Of a stretch of DNA of 12,702 nt, positions 6,440 through 12,702 are shown in pieces. This stretch comes from an uncultured bacterium. GTDB taxonomy: Bacteria; Planctomycetota; UBA1135; GCA-002686595. The stretch spans positions 39,843-52,544 of the forward strand of contig CADEGS010000009.1 of the NCBI GenBank assembly GCA_902826945.1, read 5' to 3'. The position numbers and the translations under genes were made by a program. The number at the start of each line of letters is the position of its first letter. Position 1 is the stretch's first letter. The notes under the pieces were generated by a model. That model saw nothing but the letters and a program-made list of their open reading frames with translations, was not told the origin of the DNA and did no database searches.

Positions 6440-8134
6440 ATGCTCCAGCGCCTCCCTTCCGCCTCCTTCCCGCTGCTCGCCGCTCTCCTCCTCGCCGCCT
6501 GCTCGTCGCGCGCCGCGCGCGGGGACGACGCCTCCGGCCTCGCGCCGGCCCTGGCGAGCCTCTCGGCCGAGGAGCTGATGGCGCACGTGCGCGTGCTCGC
6601 GAGCGACGCCTTCGAGGGCCGCGCGCCGGGCACCGCGGGCGAGCGCAAGACGGTCGAGTACCTGACGCGCGCCTTCCGCGACCTCGGGCTCGAGCCGGGG
6701 AATCCCGACGGCAGCTACGTGCAGCGCGTCCCGCTGCTCGGGCACACGACGACCTCGAGCGCGTCCTTCGCCACGCCGGCGGGCGCGATCCCGCTCGCGC
6801 CGCTCGAGGACTACGTCGCGACGACGCGCCGCGAGCGCGTGTCGCTCGCGGACCTGCCGCTCGTCTTCGTCGGCTACGGCACGGTCGCGCCGGAGGAGGG
6901 CTGGGACGACTACAAGGGCGTGGACGTGCGCGGCAAGGCGATCGTCATGCTGGTGAACGACCCGCCGGTGCCGCTCGCCGACGACCCGACGCGGCGCGAC
7001 CCGGGCGTCTTCCGCGGCGACGCGATGACCTACTACGGCCGCTGGACCTACAAGTACGAGGTCGCGCGCGAGAAGGGCGCCGCGGCCGCGATCCTCGTGC
7101 ACGAGACCGGCCCCGCGGGCTACCCGTGGGAGGTCGTGTCGGGGAGCTGGGGGCGCGAGGGCTTCGACGTGGCCGGCGCGGAGGTCGCCGATCGGCACGT
7201 GGCGGTCGAGGCCTGGATCCAGCGCGCGATCGCCGAGCGGCTCTTCGCCGCCTGCGGGCTCGACTTCGAGGCCGAGAAGCGCGCCGCGCTCGGGCGCGAC
7301 TTCCGCCCCGTCGAGCTGCGCGGCGCGCGCGCGCGCTTCGACTGCACGGCGGAGCTGCGCACGATCGAGTCGCAGAACGTCGTCGCCGCGCGCCGCGGCG
7401 TCGACCCGGCGCGGCGCGACGAGTGGATCGTCTTCTCCGCGCACTGGGACCACCTGGGCGTGGACCCGGTGGGCGAGGGCGACCGCATCTACAACGGCGC
7501 GCTCGACAACGCCTCGGGCACGGCGGCCCTGCTCGAGATCGCGCAGGCGTTCACGCGGGTCGCGCCGGATCGCTCGCTCCTGTTCCTGGCGGTGACGGGC
7601 GAGGAGGAGGGGCTGCTCGGCTCGGAGCACTACGCCGCGCACCCGCTGCACCCGCTCGAGAAGACGCTCGCGAACATCAACATGGACGGGCTCAACCCCT
7701 ACGGCCGCACGCGCGACGTCGTGAGCATCGGCCTGGGCTTCTCGAGCCTGGACGCGGTGCTCGAGCGCGCGGCCGCCGCCCAGGAGCGCCGCGTCGTGCC
7801 CGATCCCGAGCCGGAGAAGGGCTTCTACTTCCGCTCCGACCACTTCTCGTTCGTGCGCCGCGGCGTGCCGGCGCTCTACGCCGAGTCCGGCATCGACTAC
7901 CGCGGGCGCCCCGCGGGCTGGGGCAAGGCGCGCCGCGACCGCTACACCGCGGAGGACTACCACCAGCCCTCCGACGAGGTGAAGGACGACTGGGACCTCG
8001 CGGGCGCGCTGGAGGACGTCGCGCTCTACCTGCGCGTCGCCTGGGCGCTGGCGCAGGCCGACGTCTGGCCGACCTGGAACGAGGGGAGCGAGTTCCGCGC
8101 GGTGCGCGCGGCGATGCTGGCGGGCCGGAACTGA
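6440..8134 (+). CDS. M28-family zinc metallopeptidase lipoprotein with PA-like insert
   Basis: A 564-residue secreted aminopeptidase-like enzyme of the M28 family. The signal peptide ends in LLLAAC (C21), a good lipobox, so it is probably anchored to a membrane facing the periplasm. Residues 41-80 form the usual N-terminal helix segment with the SDAFEGRAPGTAGE motif (55-68). Residues about 130-260 correspond to a protease-associated (PA) insert. The catalytic part carries SAHWDHLG (333-340; zinc ligand H335, D337), GALDNASG (353-360; bridging D356), TGEEEGLLGS (386-395; base E388, ligand E389), NINMDG (412-417; ligand D416) and DYHQPSDE (506-513; ligand H508). The two-zinc site is therefore complete. 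The family removes N-terminal residues from peptides; the substrate here is unknown. The gene probably leads a unit with the ABC transporter genes 90 bases downstream, but co-transcription is inferred only from spacing. Confidence 0.93.
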   Translation: MLQRLPSASFPLLAALLLAACSSRAARGDDASGLAPALASLSAEELMAHVRVLASDAFEGRAPGTAGERKTVEYLTRAFRDLGLEPGNPDGSYVQRVPLLGHTTTSSASFATPAGAIPLAPLEDYVATTRRERVSLADLPLVFVGYGTVAPEEGWDDYKGVDVRGKAIVMLVNDPPVPLADDPTRRDPGVFRGDAMTYYGRWTYKYEVAREKGAAAAILVHETGPAGYPWEVVSGSWGREGFDVAGAEVADRHVAVEAWIQRAIAERLFAACGLDFEAEKRAALGRDFRPVELRGARARFDCTAELRTIESQNVVAARRGVDPARRDEWIVFSAHWDHLGVDPVGEGDRIYNGALDNASGTAALLEIAQAFTRVAPDRSLLFLAVTGEEEGLLGSEHYAAHPLHPLEKTLANINMDGLNPYGRTRDVVSIGLGFSSLDAVLERAAAAQERRVVPDPEPEKGFYFRSDHFSFVRRGVPALYAESGIDYRGRPAGWGKARRDRYTAEDYHQPSDEVKDDWDLAGALEDVALYLRVAWALAQADVWPTWNEGSEFRAVRAAMLAGRN

Positions 8135-8224
8135 CGCGGCGCGGCCCGCCCGCCCCGCTCCGGCCTTGCGGCGGGCGATGCGGGGGTGGCAGGCTCGCCG
8201 GTCCTCGCCCATGAGTCCCGGACG

Positions 8225-8907
<683 letters not shown>

Positions 8908-8911
<4 letters not shown>

Positions 8912-10335
8912 GCGCCGCGCCCGCGCCGCGCGCTCCCTGGCGCGCGCTGGCCTCGGCGGTGCTGCGCGAGACGCGCGCCTCGTGGGGGCGGCTCGCGTTC
9001 TTCGCGCTGTGCCTCTCGATCGGCGTCGCGGCGGTCGTCGGCGTCGGCGCGCTCGTCGCGGCGATGGAGGAGAGCCTGCGCGCCTCCTCGCGCGATCTGC
9101 TGGCCGCCGACCTGCGCGCCTCGTCGCGCCAGCCGCTGCCCGACGCGCTCGAGGCCTTCTTCGCCGAGCGCCCGCACGAGCGCGCCGACGTGCGCGAGCT
9201 GGCGGCGATGCTCTCGACCGAGGAGCGCGCCGGCGGCGCCGCCGCGCAGGCGACGACGCGCCTGGTCGAGCTCAAGGTCGTCGACGGCGGCTACCCGTTC
9301 TACGGCCGGCTGGTGCTCGAGCCGCCGCTGGCGGCGCGGGACCTGGGCGAGGACGGCGCGTTCGTCGCGCGCGAGCTGTGCGCCGAGCTGGATCTCTCGG
9401 TCGGCGACCGCGTGCAGGTCGGCGGGGCGTCCTTCCGCGTGCTGGCCGCGGTGGTGGACGAGCCCGACCGCGTGGACTTCGCGCTGACGCTCGGGGCGCG
9501 CGTCTTCCTGAGCGCGGACGGCTTCGCGCGCACGGACCTGCACGCGGCGCAGAACCGGGTGCAGTACCGCGCGCTCTTCCGCCTTCCGGACGTGGAGAGC
9601 GAGGCCGAGCTCGAGGGGCTCGAGGACGCCTTGCGCGCGGCGCTGCCCGAGTCGGCCGGCGTGCGCCTGCGCACGCGCGCCGAGGCGCAGCCGCGGCTCG
9701 GGCGCTCGCTCGACCAGGTCGGCCGCTACCTGGGCCTGGTGGCGCTGCTCTCGCTGCTCCTCGGCGGCATCGGCGTGTCGCAGGTCGTGCGCGCCTGGCT
9801 CGCGGGGCGCGCGCAGAGCGTGGCGGTGCTGCGCTCGCTCGGCTTCCGCGCCCGCGAGGTGGCCGCGGCCTACCTGTGCAACGTCGCGCTGCTCGCGCTG
9901 GCGGGCTCGCTCGCCGGCGGCGTCGTCGGCGCGCTCCTGCCGCAGCTCGTGCGCGCCTATGCGCCCGAGCTCTTCCAGAGCGGTATCGCCGAGCTGTGGC
10001 AGCCCTGGTCGGTCGCGCGCGGCGTGGGCCTGGGCGTGCTGGTCGCGCTGTTCTTCAGCCTGCCGCCGCTCGCCTCGGTGCTCCGCTGGCCTTGCTGGCC
10101 GGCGTGCTCGCGAGCGCCTGGCTGCAGGGCGGCGAGCTCGACGTGGCCGCGACCTTCACGCTCGGCCTGGGCCTGCTCGCCGCCGCGCTGTGGGGCGGCG
10201 CGCGCCTGGCGATGCTGGGCGCGGCGCGCCTGCCGCGCGGCCGCCTCGGCCCGTACCTCGAGCACGGTCTGGCCGCCCTGGCGCGCCCCAACGCCGGCAC
10301 CGCGGGCGCGATCGTCGCGCTCGGCCTGGGCGTGA
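8908..10335 (+). CDS. ybbP: YbbP-like FtsX permease, N-terminal half (frame broken near 10086)
   Basis: GTG at 8908 overlaps the ATPase stop. Residues 1-393 are a convincing first half of a YbbP-type permease. A transmembrane helix lies at about 28-50, followed by a periplasmic domain (about 55-265) with the segments [20 protein letters not shown] (121-140), [17 protein letters not shown] (151-167) and [20 protein letters not shown] (182-201). An FtsX domain of three helices spans about 273-388, with [15 protein letters not shown] (304-318) as its cytoplasmic coupling segment. After VLR (391-393) the frame changes from membrane-protein sequence to cysteine-, arginine- and proline-rich shadow and runs on to TGA 10333-10335. 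The real protein continues in another frame, so this entry and the next are one gene, about 2.56 kb in all (8908-11465). Alone this half would lack its second FtsX domain and is unlikely to be functional. Confidence 0.85.
10078..10104 (+). other. frame-break junction in the permease gene, with 7-bp direct repeat
   Basis: Coding signal leaves the upstream frame at codon 393 (10084-10086) and resumes at CTG 10086 in a frame offset by one base backward or two forward. GCTGGCC occurs twice in direct repeat here (10085-10091 and 10094-10100), a possible slippage or deletion site. YbbP relatives usually carry a cytoplasmic linker of some 20-30 residues containing a PPLRVLR-like motif between FSLPPL and the next helix. 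Here the helix starts at once, so a loss of 3n+1 bases explains both the missing linker and the frame change. Confidence 0.7.
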
Positions 10336-11465
10336 TGGTGGTGGTCGCGATGGGCCTGGTCGAGGGCCGCCTGAGCGCCACGCTGCGCGACGCGCTGCCG
10401 GACAACGCGCCGAGCCTGTTCCTGGTCGACGTGCAGCCCGAGCAATGGGAGGGCGTGCGCGCGGAGCTCGAGTCCGCGGGCGCGCGCTCGATCGACTCGG
10501 TGCCGGTGGTGATGGCGCGCCTGCGGGGGATCGGGGCGCGCGGCAGCGACGCGGACGCGCCCGACGAGGGCGAGCGGCGCGGTTCCGCGCGAGCGGACGG
10601 CGGCGACGGGCGCGACGACGGCCGCGGCGACGGGCGCCGTGACGGACGCCGCTCGGGCTGGGCCTTCCACCGCGAGCAGCGCCTGACCTGGCTCGAGACG
10701 CTGCCCGAGGACAACGAGATCATCGCCGGTGCCCTGTGGAGCGATCCCGAGCGGCTCGAGGTCAGCCTGGAGGAGGGCTTCGCCGACGAGCTCGACGCGA
10801 CGCTCGGCGACACGCTCGAGCTCGACGTGCAGGGCGTGCCGCTCGAGCTCACGGTCACCAGCCTGCGCACGGTCGACTGGCAGAGCTTCCACATCAACTT
10901 CTTCCTGGTGGTCGAGCCCGGCGCGCTCGAGGGCGCCCCGCACCTGCGCATCGCCGCCGCGCGCCTCGACGGCGAGCCGGCCGAGCTCGGCCTGCAGAAC
11001 CGGCTCGCGCGCGACTACCCCAACGTGACCCTGGTGCGCATCCGCCCGATCCTCGAGAAGGTGGCGGCCGTGCTCGCGCGCCTGGCGATCGGCGTGCGCG
11101 CGCTGGGCGCCTTCACGATCCTGACGGGCCTGGTGATCCTGGCCGGCGCCGTCGGCACGAGCGCCCTGCGCCGCGCGCGCGAGGCCGCGCTGCTCAAGGT
11201 GCTGGGCGTGACGCGCGGCGGCGTCACGCGCCTCTTCGCGCTCGAGTACGCGCTCTCCGGCCTGGTGGCCGGCGCGATCGGCGCCGCCGGCGCGATGGTC
11301 CTCGCCTGGGCCTTCCTCGAGCACATGCTCGAGCTCGACGGCGACCTGCCGCCCGCCACGATCCCGCTGGCGGCCCTGGCGAGCGCGCTGCTCGCCACCC
11401 TCAGCGGCCTCGCCGCGAGCGTGCGCGCACTGCGCGCACGGCCGATCGAGACGCTGCGGGGATGA
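10086..11465 (+). CDS. ybbP: YbbP-like FtsX permease, C-terminal half (continuation after frame break)
   Basis: This frame gives 459 residues of permease sequence, counted from codon 10086. There are helices at about 1-14, 21-38 and 75-92, then a second periplasmic domain (about 100-320). That domain includes [12 protein letters not shown] (207-218) and [20 protein letters not shown] (262-281), which closely match the YbbP hallmark. The last FtsX domain has helices at about 340-358, 389-412 and 425-445, the coupling segment [20 protein letters not shown] (365-384) and the usual ending [10 protein letters not shown] low-complexity aspartate/glycine/arginine tract sits at 171-189. No convincing independent start exists; TTG 10092 and GTG 10104 lie inside a helix. 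It is therefore read as the rest of the gene begun at 8908. Either the deposited sequence has an error or the gene is a recent pseudogene. Confidence 0.85.
   Translation: MALLAGVLASAWLQGGELDVAATFTLGLGLLAAALWGGARLAMLGAARLPRGRLGPYLEHGLAALARPNAGTAGAIVALGLGVMVVVAMGLVEGRLSATLRDALPDNAPSLFLVDVQPEQWEGVRAELESAGARSIDSVPVVMARLRGIGARGSDADAPDEGERRGSARADGGDGRDDGRGDGRRDGRRSGWAFHREQRLTWLETLPEDNEIIAGALWSDPERLEVSLEEGFADELDATLGDTLELDVQGVPLELTVTSLRTVDWQSFHINFFLVVEPGALEGAPHLRIAAARLDGEPAELGLQNRLARDYPNVTLVRIRPILEKVAAVLARLAIGVRALGAFTILTGLVILAGAVGTSALRRAREAALLKVLGVTRGGVTRLFALEYALSGLVAGAIGAAGAMVLAWAFLEHMLELDGDLPPATIPLAALASALLATLSGLAASVRALRARPIETLRG
10596..10652 (+). repeat. in-frame Asp-Gly-Arg low-complexity tract in the permease
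   Basis: Nineteen codons built almost only from GAC, GGN and CGN encode variants of the unit D-G-R or R-D-G-R. The repeats are degenerate at third positions, so this is not a fresh exact expansion. It replaces the ordinary variable linker between [10 protein letters not shown] and [11 protein letters not shown] in the second periplasmic domain. The reading frame is kept on both sides. Confidence 0.7.
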
Positions 11466-11482
11466 ACGCGCGTGGGCTACAG

Positions 11483-11512
11483 GGGGTCTGGAGAAGCAAT
11501 GCCAGCGACCCC
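11483..11512 (+). terminator. stem-loop 17 bases after the permease stop
   Basis: GGGGTC-TGG (11483-11491) pairs with CCA-GC-GACCCC (11502-11512) as a 6-bp and a 3-bp stem separated by a 2-base bulge on one side, closing a 10-base loop. It lies just after the TGA at 11463-11465, where a terminator is expected. No T-run follows. The rest of the gap up to 11668 holds only weaker inverted repeats and a lone TACCCT at 11621-11626 that could be a -10 box for the next gene. Confidence 0.35.
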
Positions 11513-11668
11513 GCAGGGTGTCGAGGCACCGGTTTCTCCGCCTTGGCTCCGCGATCCTCGACGGCGGGTCCTCGCGGACGCCGCGGTTCCGCGAGCGCCG
11601 CGGGCGGAGCTCGCAGCGGATACCCTCCCACCACCTGCACCGAGCCGTTCCACCTCCCGCGACCCCCC

Positions 11669-12052
11669 ATGCCCCTGATGCGTGCCAACCCCCTCACGTG
11701 CGCCCTGCTGGCCCTCTCCTGCCTGCCGCTCGGCGGCTGCCTCCTGTCCCAGGACAGGGTGAACGAGCCGATCCCTTCCCGTGCGGTCGAGGCGCTGCAG
11801 GTCGGCATGAGCGCGAGCGACGTCGTCGCCCTGCTGGGCGCGCCCGTGGAGGTCGTGGAGCTCGGCCAGCGGACGGCCTATCACTTCGAGTTCGAGCGCA
11901 CGAAGCAGACGGGCCTGTTCCTGGTCGTCTTCAACATGAGCCGTCTGGACGCGCGCGCCGATCGCGTTTGGTGCTTCTTCGACGCGGGCGATCGGCTGAC
12001 CCACGTGGCGAGCAGCCTGGATGCGGACGAGGTGGCCTACGGTCTGCGCTGA
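11669..12052 (+). CDS. small BamE-like (SmpA/OmlA domain) lipoprotein
   Basis: A 127-residue protein. The signal peptide ends LPLGGC (19-24), with the lipid-accepting cysteine at C24. The mature part begins with VNEPIPSRAVEALQVGMSAS (31-50) and DVVALLGAPVEVVE (51-64), the pattern of BamE/SmpA-like domains (a VGMS-x-DVV-x-LLG-x-P helix followed by beta strands). It ends in strands including YHFEFER (71-77) and VWCFFDAGDRLTHV (100-113). BamE itself is an accessory of the outer-membrane protein assembly machine, but the fold is used by many unrelated lipoproteins, so the function is open. I chose ATG 11669; ATG 11678 is nearly as good, giving 124 residues. The frame is open back to an ATG at 11462, but that stretch does not look coding. 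No Shine-Dalgarno sequence is evident. Confidence 0.85.
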   Translation: MPLMRANPLTCALLALSCLPLGGCLLSQDRVNEPIPSRAVEALQVGMSASDVVALLGAPVEVVELGQRTAYHFEFERTKQTGLFLVVFNMSRLDARADRVWCFFDAGDRLTHVASSLDADEVAYGLR

Positions 12053-12503
12053 GCGCCACGCGCGGCGGCCGCGCAGGCGTGCAGCGCTCGCGCTCTGCCT
12101 GTGCGCAGCCGCGCTCGCGAGCAGCTGCGTGCGCCTCACGTACCGGCGGGTGGAGCGCTTTGCCCCGCCCGAGCCGGAGGTCCTGGACGCGCTGGCGGTC
12201 GACGCACCGCTCGCGCTGTGCCTCGAGCAGCTCGGCGCGCCGTGGCAGGTGCTCGAGCAGGAGGGCGAGATGCGCGAGCGCGGTCTCGTGCTGATCTACG
12301 CCTGGGAGCGAGCCTCGGGCTGGGCCGGCTCGGTCTCGAGCGGCCAGCGCAACATCCCGGGCTCGTTCTCCCTCGGGCGCAGCGCGGCGGGCTGGAGCTC
12401 CGTCGTGCTCTGGTTCGATGTCGACGATCGGCTCGAGCGCTGGCAGCAGGGATCCCTGCCTCCGGAGCTCGCCTCGGTGCTGACGCGGCGGCGAGGCTTC
12501 TGA
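12021..12503 (+). CDS. small lipoprotein, second BamE-like domain protein
   Basis: The only in-frame start ahead of the signal peptide is ATG 12021, which overlaps the preceding gene by 32 bases and gives 160 residues. The N-terminus is long and arginine-rich (RRPRRR, 15-20), followed by the hydrophobic AALALCLCAAALASSC (21-36); C36 is the likely lipid-anchored cysteine. The mature domain repeats the neighbour's layout: LALCLEQLGAPWQVLEQ (64-80) parallels the helix with the LLGAP motif, LVLIYAWE (89-96) the strand, and VVLWFDVDDRLERW (128-141) the final strand turn. These matches suggest a distant duplicate of the upstream gene. The overlap implies co-translation. The function is unknown; envelope location is well supported. 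Confidence 0.75.
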   Translation: MRTRWPTVCAERHARRPRRRAALALCLCAAALASSCVRLTYRRVERFAPPEPEVLDALAVDAPLALCLEQLGAPWQVLEQEGEMRERGLVLIYAWERASGWAGSVSSGQRNIPGSFSLGRSAAGWSSVVLWFDVDDRLERWQQGSLPPELASVLTRRRGF

Positions 12504-12511
12504 GTCGCGCA

Positions 12512-12537
12512 GGGGTGCTCGCGCCGGCGATCGCCCC
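12512..12537 (+). terminator. strong stem-loop after the lipoprotein pair
   Basis: Eight bases after the TGA, GGGGTG (12512-12517) pairs with CGCCCC (12532-12537), including one T-G pair. After a single mismatch, TCGC (12519-12522) pairs with GCGA (12527-12530) around a GCCG tetraloop. A 10-bp stem at this position is a good candidate intrinsic terminator or 3'-end stabiliser, although no T-run follows. Confidence 0.5.
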
Positions 12538-12649
12538 ACCGTTCGCGGGGTCGATGGGGAGTCCCGGGCAGGGGGACGCTGCGGCCCTCGGCTGGCCTGC
12601 GCCTCGCAGCGCCGCAACCGAGCTTGGTCAGGGCCCTGCCGAAGGGTGC

Positions 12650-12655
12650 TAGATT
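12650..12655 (+). promoter_or_regulatory. extended -10 (TGCTAGATT) of the last gene, leaderless geometry
   Basis: TAGATT is preceded by TGC, making an extended -10 element, and followed by exactly 6 bases before ATG 12662. TTGGTC at 12624-12629 resembles a -35 box, but the 20-base spacer is longer than usual. The predicted transcription start falls on the A of the ATG. Confidence 0.65.
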
Positions 12656-12661
12656 GATGCC

Positions 12662-12702
12662 ATGCGCACGCTCCTCGGCCTCGCCTGCACGCTCGTCCTT
12701 TC
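12662..12702 (+). CDS. start of a secreted protein, truncated by window edge
   Basis: Only 13 complete codons are present, reading MRTLLGLACTLVL. A positive residue followed by a hydrophobic run is the start of a signal peptide. The promoter-like hexamer 6 bases upstream and the hairpin ending the previous unit support a new gene beginning here. ATG 12657 in another frame gives a less plausible peptide. Nothing can be said about function. Confidence 0.65.
   Translation, partial: MRTLLGLACTLVL

Noticed and set aside
8144..8176. GCCCGCC and GGCGGGC arms between the M28 and ybbA genes, terminator-like
   Set aside because: The loop is long (19 bases), the arms have several alternative partners and no T-run follows; it is not distinguishable from background GC pairing.
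11573..11593. CGCGGA/TCCGCG inverted repeat before the lipoprotein gene
   Set aside because: Six base pairs with a 9-base loop is expected by chance in this composition, and it has no positional relation to a start or stop.
11462..11668. ATG overlapping the permease stop, in frame with the lipoprotein, giving a 196-residue version
   Set aside because: The added stretch has no family-like sequence and would bury the lipoprotein signal peptide in the interior; absence of stops is expected at this G+C.

Overview
This is a 12.7 kb window of very GC-rich bacterial DNA, by eye well above 70% GC, with G or C at nearly every third codon position. That makes long arginine-, proline- and alanine-rich shadow frames run antisense to most real genes. 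Several predicted lipoproteins, two BamE-like lipoproteins and a YbbA/LolD-type ABC transporter point to a diderm. Planctomycetota or Myxococcota would fit, but no rRNA, tRNA or marker gene fixes the phylum. I see no RNA gene, CRISPR array, insertion sequence or prophage.

Left block (1-3429, minus strand, read right to left): a tight four-gene operon. It runs ECF sigma factor (2794-3429), single-pass membrane protein in the anti-sigma position (1850-2797), DUF455 ferritin-like diiron protein (966-1847), then an ATP-grasp enzyme that leaves the window at base 1. Genes overlap by 4 bases (ATGA, GTGA) or lie 2 bases apart, so they are very likely co-transcribed. A diiron oxygenase or oxidase-like protein and an ATP-dependent ligase-like protein in one sigma-regulated unit suggest a small uncharacterised modification or biosynthesis pathway.

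Middle block: a 582-base gap (3430-4011) holds a probable small gene broken by a one-base frameshift (3506-3819). Next come a multi-spanning membrane protein resembling GT-C glycosyltransferases (4012-5559) and, convergent to it, a TesA-like SGNH hydrolase lipoprotein (5576-6301). Divergent from tesA are an M28-family metallopeptidase lipoprotein (6440-8134) and a YbbA/LolD-type ATPase (8225-8911) overlapping a YbbP-type FtsX permease (8908-11465). This recalls the tesA / ybbA-ybbP arrangement of Escherichia coli, with a peptidase gene added. The permease reading frame is broken near 10086, where a cytoplasmic linker usual in the family also seems to be missing.

Right block: two small lipoproteins with BamE-like folds overlap by 32 bases (11669-12052, 12021-12503). 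A good stem-loop follows, then the first 13 codons of another secreted protein at the edge.

The most striking regulatory signal is shared by four transcription units: a TAnnnT hexamer ending exactly 6 bases before the start codon (sigma gene, tesA, M28 gene, last gene). This is the geometry expected if transcription starts on the first base of the start codon, so these mRNAs are probably leaderless.
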